From positions 1-52,868 of the forward strand of contig NZ_LZIJ01000066.1 of assembly GCF_001667115.1 (NCBI RefSeq): 52,868 nucleotides of DNA, read 5' to 3'. Under the pieces are notes generated by a model. It saw only the letters and a program-made list of their open reading frames with translations. It made no database searches and had not been told where the DNA came from. The stretch comes from Mycobacterium sp. 852002-51163_SCH5372311 (GTDB taxonomy: Bacteria; Actinomycetota; Actinomycetes; Mycobacteriales; Mycobacteriaceae). The number at the start of each line of letters is the position of its first letter. Within the stretch, counting starts at the first letter, position 1. Positions 11,601 through 22,145 of this stretch are shown in pieces. A program made the translations under genes and the position numbers.

Positions 11601-12454
11601 AGTTCTACGTCAGCAGTGCCTTTCTCAATACCCGGGAGATCATCGAGATCGCCAGGGTCGCAGATGAACTCGGATACGACGGTATCGGCATCCCCGACCA
11701 CGTCGTCAACCTGGAGACTTTGCAGACCCCGTACCCGTATACCAAGGACGGGCAACGTCGCTGGCAGCCCTTCACCGACTGGCCGGATCCCTGGGTGCTC
11801 GTCGGTGCGCTGGCGCAGGTCACCGAGCGGCTGCGGTTCGTCACCACGGTCTACATCCCCGCCATGCGCAACCCCTACTCGGCCGCGAAAGCTATTGGCA
11901 CCGCGGCTGTTTTGGCGTCCGGCCGGGTGGAGCTTGGCATCGGTGTGGGCTGGTGCCGTGAGGAGTTCGCCTTGATGGGTGAACAGTTCGCCGCCCGCGG
12001 CAAACGCACCGACGAGATCATCGATTTGATGCGGGCGCTGTGGGAGCCGGGCTGGACGGAGTTCGACGGTGAGTTCTTTCAGGCTCCGCGGCTGGAGATG
12101 CAGCCGACGCCGCCGCCGATCCCGGTCTACGTCGGCGGGCTCAGCGAGGTCGCGCTGCGCCGCGCCGCCCGCAACGACGGCTGGATCGGCGACTTGATCA
12201 AGACCGACCGGGCCATCGAGGCGGTTCGCCGGCTGCGCGAACTGCGGGCCGAAAACGGCTTGTCCATGCGCGATTTCACCGTCCTGACACCTTTGACCGA
12301 CGCGTTTACTCCGGCCGACTACCAACGTGCCGCCGATGTCGGTATCACCGGCATCATCACCATGCCGTGGATGTTCTACGCCGGGCCCGACGCTTCCTTG
12401 GCCGACAAGATCGACGGCATGCGCCGGTTCCGTAAGGACATGGCGCTGGACTAG
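11597..12454 (+). CDS. LLM-class F420-dependent oxidoreductase
   Basis: A 285-aa TIM-barrel flavin/F420 oxidoreductase of the luciferase-like monooxygenase superfamily. Supporting segments are the N-terminal FYVSSAFLNTREIIEIARVADELGYDG, IPDHVV, RLRFVTTVYIPAMRNP, GRVELGIGVGWCREEF and PIPVYVGG. Mycobacteria use F420 widely, so deazaflavin is the likely cofactor, but the substrate cannot be read from sequence. The GTG start at 11597 overlaps the thioesterase stop (GTGA), giving the expected length for the family. It ends in a small tandem duplication (11 bp twice, 12443-12464) that repeats the stop codon, followed within 15 bp by a hairpin repeat. Confidence 0.92.
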   Translation: MKFYVSSAFLNTREIIEIARVADELGYDGIGIPDHVVNLETLQTPYPYTKDGQRRWQPFTDWPDPWVLVGALAQVTERLRFVTTVYIPAMRNPYSAAKAIGTAAVLASGRVELGIGVGWCREEFALMGEQFAARGKRTDEIIDLMRALWEPGWTEFDGEFFQAPRLEMQPTPPPIPVYVGGLSEVALRRAARNDGWIGDLIKTDRAIEAVRRLRELRAENGLSMRDFTVLTPLTDAFTPADYQRAADVGITGIITMPWMFYAGPDASLADKIDGMRRFRKDMALD

Positions 12455-12468
12455 CGCTGGACTAGCGT

Positions 12469-12523
12469 GAGCAGACGCAAAATCCCCATTTTCGTGGCCG
12501 TTTGGGTGATTTTGCGTCTGCTC
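12469..12523. repeat. Family A hairpin repeat, copy 1 (GCAGACGC type)
   Basis: A perfect 16-bp inverted repeat, GAGCAGACGCAAAATC at 12469-12484 and its complement at 12508-12523, with a 23-nt loop. It begins 15 bp after the LLM oxidoreductase stop and ends 24 bp before the next start. It could terminate transcription or mark a REP-like repeat. There is no U tract. Confidence 0.85.
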
Positions 12524-12547
12524 GCGGGGGCACGCATACTGCAACGC

Positions 12548-12769
12548 ATGGTGTTTACGGTGGTATTCGCGAATGGTGAAGCGCGTGACTACGGTGCCTT
12601 CGACAGCTTCGAGGTCACCGATGCCGGCGTGTTGATCATTCAGATGAAGCGCGAGGACATCAACCGGCATTATGTCGCTCCAGGTGCGTGGCTGGAGGTG
12701 GTCGAGATGGTCGACGGAACGCCGGTACGGATGTCGCGCGGGATCATCGGTCATCGCCCCAAAATGTGA
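12548..12769 (+). CDS. Conserved hypothetical protein, 73 aa
   Basis: A small beta-rich protein beginning MVFTVVFANGEARDYGAFDSFEV. It has no membrane segment and no recognisable catalytic motif. I chose the ATG at 12548 because the 27 upstream in-frame codons run through the hairpin repeat and look non-coding. The coding-like composition, the acidic/hydrophobic alternation and the position between two hairpins in the same orientation as glnE make it a plausible gene. I do not recognise a function. It converges on glnA1, with a perfect inverted repeat between the two stops. Confidence 0.7.
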   Translation: MVFTVVFANGEARDYGAFDSFEVTDAGVLIIQMKREDINRHYVAPGAWLEVVEMVDGTPVRMSRGIIGHRPKM

Positions 12770-12782
12770 GGGCCATTACCGC

Positions 12783-12840
12783 CGAGCAGACGCAGAATCG
12801 CCCATTTCGGTGTAGAAATGGGCGATTCTGCGTCTGCTCG
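12783..12840. terminator. Perfect 26-bp inverted repeat (family A, copy 2), probable bidirectional terminator
   Basis: Arms at 12783-12808 and 12815-12840 are perfectly complementary over 26 bp with a 6-nt loop (GGTGTA). They include the family A core CGAGCAGACGCAGAATC. It lies 13 bp after the small protein's stop and 20 bp from the glnA1 stop, between convergent genes. That is where a bidirectional terminator would sit. No T tract follows, as is common in mycobacteria. Confidence 0.75.
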
Positions 12841-12860
12841 CGGGGGAGCCGGGGCCTTCT

Positions 12861-14297
<1,437 letters not shown>

Positions 14298-14332
14298 TGA
14301 AGGCTCCTTTACTTGGTAATTCGCGGCCGACG

Positions 14333-14361
14333 CTATGGAGTTGTTATTGCTCGTTTGTCAA
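14333..14361 (-). promoter_or_regulatory. Candidate sigma-A-type promoter of glnA1
   Basis: Reading leftward, a perfect TTGACA occupies 14361-14356. It is followed by a 17-nt spacer and CCATAG at 14338-14333. A TAGCGT at 14336-14331 is an alternative -10 with a 19-nt spacer. It lies about 35-65 bp upstream of the glnA1 GTG. The -10 is weak, so this is a proposal only. Confidence 0.35.
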
Positions 14362-14492
14362 CCCCGTGTTGCGCAGACGTTACGCGACCATGCCGCCCGC
14401 AACGGACTCCGGGTAACTGTCGCCCTATTGTGAGGCCATGGCCCGCAAGATCGTAACTGGTGTCCGTTGACCTGGGATCTGGGGCCACATCG

Positions 14493-14915
14493 ATGACCGC
14501 AGGATCGCAGCCGGGATACCCCGGCGAGACGCTCGGGTTGCCGCAGACGGGGCCGGGCTCACTCGCATCGATGGGCCGCCGCCTGGTCGCGCTGATCATC
14601 GACTGGCTGATTGCCTACGGCCTGGCATTGCTGGCGATGGGATTCGGCGCGTTCCCAAAGGCGATGTTGTCGACGATGATTCTGGTCGTCTGGCTGGTGC
14701 TCGGCGCGGTGTCGGTACGTCTGTTCGGATTCACACCCGGCCAATTGGTGGCGGGCCTGCAGGTCGCGGCCGTGGACGGCCGGATCCCGGTGGGCATCGG
14801 CCGGCTGACGGCGCGGGGTCTGTTGATCGGGTTGGTGGTCCCGCCGCTGTTCACCGACACTGACGGACGGGGCCTGCAGGACCGGCTCACTGGAACCGCA
14901 GTCGTCCGGCGCTAG
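14493..14915 (+). CDS. RDD-family membrane protein
   Basis: About 140 aa with the RDD signature: RRLVALIIDWLIAYGLALL (the R and the D in the first helix), then a second helix LSTMILVVWLVLGAVSVRL, GFTPGQLVAGLQV, and a C-terminal helix ending in DTDGRGLQDRLTGT. The N terminus is soluble and rich in Gly and Pro. Function is unknown. It corresponds by position to Rv2219A. The start could be the ATG at 14493 or the in-frame GTG at 14460, and no strong ribosome site decides. It is divergent from glnA1 and converges on the DUF4191 gene with 17 bp between the stops. Confidence 0.88.
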   Translation: MTAGSQPGYPGETLGLPQTGPGSLASMGRRLVALIIDWLIAYGLALLAMGFGAFPKAMLSTMILVVWLVLGAVSVRLFGFTPGQLVAGLQVAAVDGRIPVGIGRLTARGLLIGLVVPPLFTDTDGRGLQDRLTGTAVVRR

Positions 14916-14932
14916 GCCTGGTGCGGCGCTAG

Positions 14933-15685
14933 CTATTTACGGCGCACTGTGCGCTGAATGCCGCGCATCTTGCCGGCATTGGGCAGCGGCCCCTTGGGGA
15001 GGGCGCCGGCGCCGGCTCGCGATCCCAGCGCGGACATTCGCGACTCCAGCGAGTCGATCTGCTTGGTGTTGATGTTGACCGGAAGACGAGTCAGGTGGCG
15101 CTCCAGCTTGGCCAGCGGAACTTCGCCGTCGCCGTTGCCGACGACGATGTCGTAGATCGGCACGTCGCCGACCAGCCGCGCGGTGCGCTTCTTCTCTTGT
15201 GCCAGCAGCGGTTTGACCCGGCTCGGCGACCCCTCGCCGACAAGGATGACACCGGGACGGCCGAGTACCCGGTGGACCACGTCCAAGTGGCCGGTGCCGG
15301 CCACGCCCGGGGTCACCCGCCACTTGCCACGCATGTTGTCGAGCACCCACCCCGCGGCGCCGGTTTGGCCTTCGGCCTGGCGGTAGATGCTGCGCTGGGC
15401 ACGACGCGTGAAGATGATGAACGCCACCAGCGCGCCCAGCACCACGCCGAGCACGATCATCATGATCATGGCGATCCCGCCGGACAGCACGCCGACGGCC
15501 GACGATACCCCGGCGACCAGCACGAAGGCGCCGATCATGTACGGCAGCAGCCGCTTGTCCTCTTTGCGCTGCGTGGTGAAGACCTGCCACATCTGAGCGC
15601 GCCGCTCACGACCGGCGGCCTTGGCGGCTGCCTTCGCCTCGGCTCGGGCGGCCTTGTTCTCCGCGGCGCTTCGGGGTTTAGCCAT
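14933..15685 (-). CDS. DUF4191 integral membrane protein (Rv2219-like)
   Basis: About 250 aa. The N terminus is a basic Ala-rich helix (AAENKAARAEAKAAAKAAGRERR). Two adjacent hydrophobic helices follow (LLPYMIGAFVLVAGVSSAVGVL and GIAMIMMIVLGVVLGALVAFIIF), then a cytoplasmic domain with GWVLDNMRGKWRVTPGVAGTG and VHRVLGRPGVILVGEG. Function is unknown. The family is conserved next to lipA in actinobacteria. I chose the ATG at 15685 (MAKPRS). In-frame TTG and GTG codons just upstream are alternatives. It is the last gene of a leftward run with lipA, 21 bp after the lipA stop. Confidence 0.9.
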   Translation of the reverse strand: MAKPRSAAENKAARAEAKAAAKAAGRERRAQMWQVFTTQRKEDKRLLPYMIGAFVLVAGVSSAVGVLSGGIAMIMMIVLGVVLGALVAFIIFTRRAQRSIYRQAEGQTGAAGWVLDNMRGKWRVTPGVAGTGHLDVVHRVLGRPGVILVGEGSPSRVKPLLAQEKKRTARLVGDVPIYDIVVGNGDGEVPLAKLERHLTRLPVNINTKQIDSLESRMSALGSRAGAGALPKGPLPNAGKMRGIQRTVRRK

Positions 15686-15706
15686 AGTCACCAAGGATAG
15701 TTGCGA

Positions 15707-16642
15707 TCAGCGCGCTGCCGCGGCGCGGTGGCGGGCCGCCGCTTGCGCGTACAGCCGGCCCGCGCGGTAGGACGACCGCACCAGTGGCCCGGCCAGCACT
15801 CCGTCGTACCCGAGCCCTTCGGCGTATGTCGCGTACTCGGCGAACTCCTCGGGCGGTATCCAGCGCTCGACCGGGTGGTGACGCGTCGACGGCCGCAGAT
15901 ATTGGGTGATGGTGACGATGTCGCAGCCCGCAGTGCGCAGATCGACCAGTGCGGTGCGCACCTCGTCTGGTGTCTCGCCCAGGCCGAGGATCAGGTTGCT
16001 CTTGGTGACCAGGCCGAAGTCGCGCGCCGCGGTCAGCACATCCAGGCTGCGCTGATAGGTGAACGCAGGCCGAATCCGTCTGAAGATGCGGGGGACGGTT
16101 TCGACGTTGTGCGCCAACACTTCTGGGCGTGACTCGAAGACCTCGTTCAGCCGGGCGGCCTCGCCGTTGAAGTCGGGGATCAACAGTTCGACACCGGTAG
16201 CGGGATTGAGCTCTTTGATGGCACGCACGGTCTCCGCGTAGAGCCAGGCGCCGCCGTCGGGCAGGTCGTCACGGGCGACACCGGTGACGGTGGCGTAGCG
16301 CAGACCCATCGTTTGCACGCTCTGGGCGACCCGGCGGGGCTCGTCGCGATCCAGGGCAGCAGGCTTGCCGGTGTCGATCTGACAGAAGTCGCAGCGACGG
16401 GTGCACTGGTCGCCGCCGATCAGGAAGGTGGCTTCCCGGTCCTCCCAGCATTCGAAGATGTTGGGGCAACCGGCCTCTTCGCAGACCGTGTGCAGGCCCT
16501 CCCGGCGGACCAGGCTCTTCAGCTCGCTGTACTCCGGTCCCATCCGCGCACGGGTCTTGATCCACGGTGGCTTGCGCTCGATCGGGGTCTGCGCATTGCG
16601 CACTTCGAGGCGCAAAAGCTTGCGGCCTTCGGGCAAAGTCAC
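15707..16642 (-). CDS. lipA: Lipoyl synthase
   Basis: A radical-SAM enzyme that inserts two sulfurs into protein-bound octanoyl groups. It is 311 aa, the length of the M. tuberculosis enzyme. The auxiliary cluster motif [12 protein letters not shown] and the radical-SAM motif CTRRCDFC are both present, as is the C-terminal RSSYRAG. The GTG at 16642 starts [18 protein letters not shown]. The frame is open further upstream through lipB, but that part is not lipoyl-synthase-like. The GTG overlaps the lipB stop (GTGA), so lipB and lipA are translationally coupled and make lipoyl groups for the DlaT encoded next door. Confidence 0.97.
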   Translation of the reverse strand: MTLPEGRKLLRLEVRNAQTPIERKPPWIKTRARMGPEYSELKSLVRREGLHTVCEEAGCPNIFECWEDREATFLIGGDQCTRRCDFCQIDTGKPAALDRDEPRRVAQSVQTMGLRYATVTGVARDDLPDGGAWLYAETVRAIKELNPATGVELLIPDFNGEAARLNEVFESRPEVLAHNVETVPRIFRRIRPAFTYQRSLDVLTAARDFGLVTKSNLILGLGETPDEVRTALVDLRTAGCDIVTITQYLRPSTRHHPVERWIPPEEFAEYATYAEGLGYDGVLAGPLVRSSYRAGRLYAQAAARHRAAAAR

Positions 16643-17340
16643 GGTATCGATGCTACGCGGGCGGGCCTGGCCGGCTGCCAGGTCAGCGCGAGGCGTCCGT
16701 CCAGGGCGTCGCACACGGCATCGGCGACGGGCGCGCGGACCTCCTCGACGGTAACCGTGCGCCCGAGTTCGGCCGACAACGACGTGACACCGGCGTCGCT
16801 GATGCCGCACGGCACGATGGCGGTGTATGCCGCCAAGTCGCAGTTGCAGTTGAGCGCGAACCCGTGCAGCGTCGTGGCGCGCGATACCCGCACGCCGATG
16901 GCGGCGACTTTGCGTGCCGGACGGCCACCGTCGGCCGGCAGCCAGACCCCGGAGCGGCCGTCGACCCGGCGCACGTCCAAGCCCAGATCGGTGCACACCT
17001 TGATCAGCGATTCCTCAAGGCGCCGAACGTAATTGACCACATCCAGCGGCTCTGCCAAGCCGATGATCGGATAGCCGACCAGCTGCCCAGGACCATGCCA
17101 GGTGATCTTGCCGCCGCGGTCGGTGTCGACAACAGGAGTTCCGTCAACCGGCCGCTCGTGTGGCTCGGTGCGGCGCCCGGCGGTATAGACACCGGGATGT
17201 TCCAGTAGCAGCAAGGTGTCGCGGCCGCCGGAGACGCGGGCGTCGGCCAGATCCCGCTGCAATTGCCACGCGGCACGGTAGTCGATCGTCTGCAGCCAGC
17301 GCACGTCGATCGCGGACGCTGACGACCGGATGGAACTCAT
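16639..17340 (-). CDS. lipB: Octanoyl-ACP:protein octanoyltransferase
   Basis: A 233-aa enzyme that moves octanoyl from acyl carrier protein to lysines of lipoyl domains. Family marks visible are [33 protein letters not shown], the catalytic lysine in [10 protein letters not shown] and the catalytic cysteine in [13 protein letters not shown]. Length is close to the M. tuberculosis enzyme (230 aa). The start is ATG at 17340. It lies downstream of the epimerase gene, with 76 bp between, and overlaps lipA by four bases. Confidence 0.97.
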   Translation of the reverse strand: MSSIRSSASAIDVRWLQTIDYRAAWQLQRDLADARVSGGRDTLLLLEHPGVYTAGRRTEPHERPVDGTPVVDTDRGGKITWHGPGQLVGYPIIGLAEPLDVVNYVRRLEESLIKVCTDLGLDVRRVDGRSGVWLPADGGRPARKVAAIGVRVSRATTLHGFALNCNCDLAAYTAIVPCGISDAGVTSLSAELGRTVTVEEVRAPVADAVCDALDGRLALTWQPARPARVASIP

Positions 17341-17416
17341 GCCCGTGAGGTTACTCGGATGCGTGTGCGCGGCCCTCGCGTCCGGTTTTCAGGGCCACGC
17401 TCGGCGCGGAGAGGGC

Positions 17417-18340
17417 CTAATCCGCGTCGCGCCGCGCGGTGGCGTAGGCGAGCGCTTCGCCGATGGTGTTGTGGTGGAACTGGAAACCGGCCGCCTCGAG
17501 GGCCGACGGGATGGCGCGCTGACCGGTCAGCAGTCCCTCGTCGGCGAATTCGCCCAGTGCCGCCCGTACCGCGAAACCGGGCAGCGTCAACGGGGTCGGC
17601 CGGTTGACCGCGCGGCCGAGGGCGGTGGTGAACTCGGCGTTGGTAACCGGAGCCGGCCCGGTCATGTTGACCGGGCCGGACAGCGAGGAGTGCGAGATGG
17701 CGAACAGCAGCGCGCGCACCTCGTCTTCCAGGCTGACCCAGGACATGTACTGCCGGCCGCTGCCGAGCCGTGCCCCCAGACCCGCCGAGAACAGCGGTCG
17801 CAACTTGCGCAGCGCACCGCCCGCGGGGGCCAGCACCACCCCTGTGCGTGCCAGCACCACCCGGCAACCCGCGTACTGCGCGGGCAACGTGGCGGCTTCC
17901 CAGTCCTCACAGAGCTGCGCCAGGAAACCCGTTCCGGCCCTGTCATTTTCGTCGACCACACGGTCTTTGGTGTTCCCGTAGTAGCCCACCGCGCTGGCAT
18001 TGATCAACGTCTCGACGCCGGCGTCGGCTACCGCGGCGGACAGCACTTCGGTGGGCGCGATCCGGCTGTCCCGCAGGCTCTGCTTGAATGCTCCCGACCA
18101 GCGACGCCGGCTGATGTTCACGCCGCACAGATTGACGACGGCGTCCACCTCGGCCAGCGCGTCGATGTCGAACTCGCCGCTTTCCGGATTCCAGTGCAGC
18201 TCTTCGGAGTTCGTCGGTGTACGACGAACGATTCGCAACACCGGGTGGTCGTTGGCGCGCAGCGCCGCGGCCAACGCCGAACCGATCAGGCCGGACGAAC
18301 CCGCGATGGCGATAACGGCCTTCCGACCAGCTCGAGCCAC
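17417..18340 (-). CDS. TIGR01777-type SDR epimerase (Rv2216-like)
   Basis: About 307 aa. The N-terminal Rossmann motif is [27 protein letters not shown] holds the catalytic Tyr region of the extended SDR fold. The C terminus ([40 protein letters not shown]) is the DUF1731 domain of the TIGR01777 family. Substrate and reaction are unknown. I chose the GTG at 18340, four bases after the dlaT stop, which gives the family length. The longer frame would extend back into dlaT. Tight spacing suggests co-transcription with dlaT. Confidence 0.92.
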   Translation of the reverse strand: MARAGRKAVIAIAGSSGLIGSALAAALRANDHPVLRIVRRTPTNSEELHWNPESGEFDIDALAEVDAVVNLCGVNISRRRWSGAFKQSLRDSRIAPTEVLSAAVADAGVETLINASAVGYYGNTKDRVVDENDRAGTGFLAQLCEDWEAATLPAQYAGCRVVLARTGVVLAPAGGALRKLRPLFSAGLGARLGSGRQYMSWVSLEDEVRALLFAISHSSLSGPVNMTGPAPVTNAEFTTALGRAVNRPTPLTLPGFAVRAALGEFADEGLLTGQRAIPSALEAAGFQFHHNTIGEALAYATARRDAD

Positions 18341-18344
18341 GTCG

Positions 18345-20156
18345 TCACAGTCCCAAATCGGCCTCGAACGCTCCCTCTTCGAGCCGGTTCTTGATGGTGG
18401 TGAGGAAACGCCCGGCATCGGCACCGTCGATCAGCCGATGGTCGTAGGTCAGCGGCAGGTAACAGATCGACCGGATCCCGACCGACTCGTTGCCCAACGC
18501 GTCGACGACCACTCGCGGGCGCTTGACAATGGCCCCCGTGCCCAGCATGGCGGCCTGAGGCGGAACCAGGATCGGGGTGTCGAACAGCGCGCCCTGGCTG
18601 CCGATGTTCGTGATAGTGAAAGTGCCGCCGGACAATTCGTCGGGTTTCAGGTTGCCAGAGCGCGCCCGTGCGGCGATATCGACGATGGCGCGGGCCAACC
18701 CGGCCAGCGACAGGTCGCCGGCATTGTGAATGACGGGGGAGAGCAGTCCCTGTTCGGTGTCGACCGCGAAGCCGAGGTGCTCGGCGTCGTAATAGGTGAT
18801 TTCCTTGGTTTCCTCGTTGTAGCTCGCGTTGATGTTGGGATGAATCTTCAGCGCGTCGATCGCGGCGCGGGCGATAAACGGCAGATAGGTCAGATTCACG
18901 CCCTCGCGTTCGGCGAACACGGCCTTGGCTCTGGCCCGCAACGCCACGATCTTGGTCATGTCGACCTCGTGGGTCTGGGTGAGCTGCGCGGTGGCCTGCA
19001 AGGATTCGCGCGTTTTGTTGGCGGTGATCTGGCGGATCCGGCTGGCCTTCTGCGTGGTGCCGCGCAGGTGGGCCAGCGCGGGCGCCGCGGTGGGCGCCGC
19101 TGAAACGCCTGCCGCCGGCGCAGCGGGAGCTTGAGCGGCCGGCGCTGGGACGGCGGGTGCCTGCCTGGCCTGTTGCTTCTGCTCTGCGGCGGCCAGCACG
19201 TCCTGCTTGCGGATCCGGCCGCCAACGCCGGTGCCGGTCACCTCTGCCAGGTCGATGTTGTTCTCGGCGGCCAGTTTTCGGACCAGCGGGGTCACATAGG
19301 GCCCGCCGTCACCCTCGGCTGCCGCGGCCGGCTCGGCTGCCGGTTCGGGCTTGGTTTCTGGCTTGGGTTCGGGTTTGGGTTCCGGCTTCGGTTCTGGTTT
19401 GGGTTCCGGTGGCGGGGCCGGTTTGGCCGCTTCGGCGGCGGGCTCCGGTTTGGGTTCGGGTTTGGGTTCCGGCTTGGGCTCCGGAGCCGGAGCGGGCTGG
19501 GCACCGGTCTCGGAAGCGACGCCGACGCGCGCAAGCTCGCCGCCGACCGCGACCGTCACGTCCTCCTCGGCGGTGATACTGACCAGGACGCCGGCCACCG
19601 GTGACGGAATCTCGGTGTCCACCTTGTCGGTGGACACTTCCACCAGCGGCTCGTCGACCTGAACCGACTCGCCGACTTTCTTCAGCCAGCGCGTCACCGT
19701 GCCTTCGGCCACCGACTCGCCGAGTTCGGGCATGAGCACCGGCGTCGCGCTCTCGCCGCCGGAGGGTTGCTGGGCGCGTGCCGCCGGCTCAGGCTCGGGT
19801 TCTGATGGCGCCTGCGCTTGCGGTTCGGGTGCGGGTTCCGGTTCGGGCTGTGGTTCTGGTTCCGGTTGAGCCGCCGCGGCGCCCCCGGAGGTGTCTGCCT
19901 GCGAAGCTCCGCCATCGGTTCCATCGCCAATGATGGCCAGCTCGCCGCCGACCTCGACGGTGTCGTCCTCCTGGGCGATGATCTTGGTCAGCACACCCGC
20001 GGCCGGTGACGGAATTTCGGTGTCCACCTTGTCCGTCGACACCTCCACCAGAGGCTCGTCGAGTTCGACGGTGTCGCCTTCTTGCTTGAGCCAGCGGGTG
20101 ACCGTTCCCTCGGTGACGCTCTCACCAAGTGCCGGCATCTGGACGGAGAACGCCAT
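18345..20156 (-). CDS. dlaT: Dihydrolipoamide acyltransferase (E2), two lipoyl domains
   Basis: A 603-aa E2 of the pyruvate dehydrogenase complex, annotated sucB in older genomes. In mycobacteria it also serves peroxynitrite reductase. Lipoyl domain 1 has its lysine at 43 ([12 protein letters not shown]), and domain 2 has the same motif with lysine 178. Next comes a peripheral-subunit-binding domain ([34 protein letters not shown]), and the C-terminal catalytic domain ends with the active-site motif DHRLIDG (572-578). The linkers are long Pro-Glu-Lys repeats ([10 protein letters not shown]), making the protein about 50 residues longer than the 553-aa M. tuberculosis form. The ATG at 20156 has GAGGAG about 8 nt upstream. 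It heads the leftward dlaT-epimerase-lipB-lipA run. Confidence 0.97.
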   Translation of the reverse strand: MAFSVQMPALGESVTEGTVTRWLKQEGDTVELDEPLVEVSTDKVDTEIPSPAAGVLTKIIAQEDDTVEVGGELAIIGDGTDGGASQADTSGGAAAAQPEPEPQPEPEPAPEPQAQAPSEPEPEPAARAQQPSGGESATPVLMPELGESVAEGTVTRWLKKVGESVQVDEPLVEVSTDKVDTEIPSPVAGVLVSITAEEDVTVAVGGELARVGVASETGAQPAPAPEPKPEPKPEPKPEPAAEAAKPAPPPEPKPEPKPEPKPEPKPETKPEPAAEPAAAAEGDGGPYVTPLVRKLAAENNIDLAEVTGTGVGGRIRKQDVLAAAEQKQQARQAPAVPAPAAQAPAAPAAGVSAAPTAAPALAHLRGTTQKASRIRQITANKTRESLQATAQLTQTHEVDMTKIVALRARAKAVFAEREGVNLTYLPFIARAAIDALKIHPNINASYNEETKEITYYDAEHLGFAVDTEQGLLSPVIHNAGDLSLAGLARAIVDIAARARSGNLKPDELSGGTFTITNIGSQGALFDTPILVPPQAAMLGTGAIVKRPRVVVDALGNESVGIRSICYLPLTYDHRLIDGADAGRFLTTIKNRLEEGAFEADLGL

Positions 20157-20366
20157 TCGTTTGACTCCTCGATCACTCGTGGGTCGGCCCAGGTCGTCAT
20201 CTGGCTTACCACACCGTCGAGTACCGGAGGAGGAACCCAGATAGAACGAAACTATCCTGTCATCGCCCGTTTGTGGGCACACATTCAGGGCGTAGTGGTC
20301 GGGGGGACGGCGCCGGCCAGCTTGCTACCGTGTGCCCACAGCTCAACTCCCAGGTAGCGAGGTTCG

Positions 20367-22139
20367 ATGGCGGTATCACCACAGGCGCCCCAGCGGTTCG
20401 TGGACAGCGCGGACGGCGTGCGCATCGCGGTCTACGAGGAAGGCAACCCCGAGGGGCCGACGGTGGTGCTGGTGCACGGCTTTCCGGACTCGCATGTCCT
20501 GTGGGACGGGGTCGTTCCGCTGCTGGCCGAGCGGTTCCGGATCATCCGTTACGACAACCGCGGTGTGGGGTTGTCGTCGGCGCCCAAACCGGTATCGGCG
20601 TACACCATGGAGCGATTCGCCGACGACTTCGCGGCCGTCACCGGCGAGCTCAGCCCCGGCCAGCCAGTGCATGTCCTGGCCCACGACTGGGGTTCGGTGG
20701 GTGTGTGGGAGTACCTCACCCGCCCGGGCGCCGGCGACCGGGTCGCCTCCTTCACGTCGGTGTCCGGCCCGAGCCAGGACCAAGTGGTCCACTACATCTT
20801 CAGCGGGCTGCGCCGGCCGTGGCGCGTGCGTAGGTTCACCCGGTCGATCGTCCAGGCACTGCGGTTCAGCTACATGGTGTTTTTGTCGATACCCGTGCTG
20901 GCGCCGCTATTCCTGCGGGTGGCGCTGTCGCGGGCGTCGGCGCGGCGCAACATGGTCGACAACATCCCCGAGGACAAGATCCATCACTCCGCGAAATTGG
21001 CCAGCGATGCCGCCCATTCGGTAAAAACCTACCCCGCCAACTACTTTCGCTCATTCGCCAGGAAGCGGCCGGTTCCGATCGTCGACGTGCCGGTGCAGCT
21101 CATCGTGAACACCCAAGACAAGTACGTGCGCCCCTATGGGTACGACGAGACCGCACGCTGGGTCCCGCGGCTGTGGCGCCGCGACATCAAGGCCGGACAC
21201 TTCTCACCGATGTCGCACCCGCAGGTGCTGGCGGCCGCGGTGCATGACTTCGCCGATGTGGCCGAAGGCAAGACGCCGAGCCGGGCGATGCTGCGGGCAC
21301 AGGTGGGGCGGCCGCGCCAGTACTTCGGCGACACTCTGGTGTCGATCACCGGCGCCGGCAGCGGAATCGGCCGCGAGACCGCGCTCGCGTTCGCGCGCGA
21401 GGGCGCCGAGGTATTGGTCAGCGACATCGACGAGGCCGCCGTCAAGGAGACCGCCGCAGAGATCGCCGCGCGCGGCGGCGTCGCGCATCCCTATGTGCTC
21501 GACGTGTCGGACGCCGACGCCGTCGAGGCCTTCGCCGAGCGGGTCACTGCCGAGCACGGCCTGCCCGACATCGTCGTCAACAACGCCGGCATCGGGCAGG
21601 CGGGACGGTTCCTGGACACCCCCGCCGACCAATTCGACCGCGTGCTGGAGGTCAACCTCGGCGGTGTGGTCAACGGCTGCCGGTCGTTCGCCCAACGTCT
21701 GGTCGAGCGCGGCACCGGCGGGTACATCGTCAACGTTTCGTCGATGGCGGCGTATGCGCCGCTACAGTCGCTCAGCGCCTACTGCACCGCCAAGGCGGCG
21801 AGCTTCATGTTCTCCGATTGCCTGCGGGCCGAACTGGACTTCGCCGGGGTGGGACTGACCACCATCTGTCCCGGTGTCATAAACACCAACATCATCAGCA
21901 ACACCCGCTTCGACGCACCGGTGGGCCGAGATGAGCGGGTCGACGACCGGCGCGGCCAGCTGAACAAAATGTTCGGGGTGCGCCGTTACGGGCCGGACAA
22001 GGTGGCCGACGCCATTTTGTCGTCGGTCAAGAAGAAGAAACCGATTCGTCCGGTCGCTCCGGAAGCCTATGCGCTGTACGGCCTTTCGCGGTTTTTGCCG
22101 CAGGCCCTGCGCAGCACCGCACGCATGCGCGTGATCTGA
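20367..22139 (+). CDS. ephD: EphD: alpha/beta hydrolase-SDR fusion
   Basis: A 590-aa two-domain protein. Residues 1 to about 300 form an epoxide-hydrolase-type alpha/beta hydrolase with HGFPDS at 37-42, the nucleophile Asp107 in AHDWGS and a late His in KAGHFSPM. From about residue 325 it is a classical short-chain dehydrogenase with TGAGSGIG, NNAG, and YCTAK with Tyr near 472. The family is fused in the same way in M. tuberculosis (592 aa), where EphD has been linked to epoxy-mycolic acid turnover. It is divergent from dlaT across 210 bp that should hold both promoters. It ends 6 bp before a convergent, frameshifted gene. Confidence 0.95.
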   Translation: MAVSPQAPQRFVDSADGVRIAVYEEGNPEGPTVVLVHGFPDSHVLWDGVVPLLAERFRIIRYDNRGVGLSSAPKPVSAYTMERFADDFAAVTGELSPGQPVHVLAHDWGSVGVWEYLTRPGAGDRVASFTSVSGPSQDQVVHYIFSGLRRPWRVRRFTRSIVQALRFSYMVFLSIPVLAPLFLRVALSRASARRNMVDNIPEDKIHHSAKLASDAAHSVKTYPANYFRSFARKRPVPIVDVPVQLIVNTQDKYVRPYGYDETARWVPRLWRRDIKAGHFSPMSHPQVLAAAVHDFADVAEGKTPSRAMLRAQVGRPRQYFGDTLVSITGAGSGIGRETALAFAREGAEVLVSDIDEAAVKETAAEIAARGGVAHPYVLDVSDADAVEAFAERVTAEHGLPDIVVNNAGIGQAGRFLDTPADQFDRVLEVNLGGVVNGCRSFAQRLVERGTGGYIVNVSSMAAYAPLQSLSAYCTAKAASFMFSDCLRAELDFAGVGLTTICPGVINTNIISNTRFDAPVGRDERVDDRRGQLNKMFGVRRYGPDKVADAILSSVKKKKPIRPVAPEAYALYGLSRFLPQALRSTARMRVI

Positions 22140-22145
22140 AAAGGC

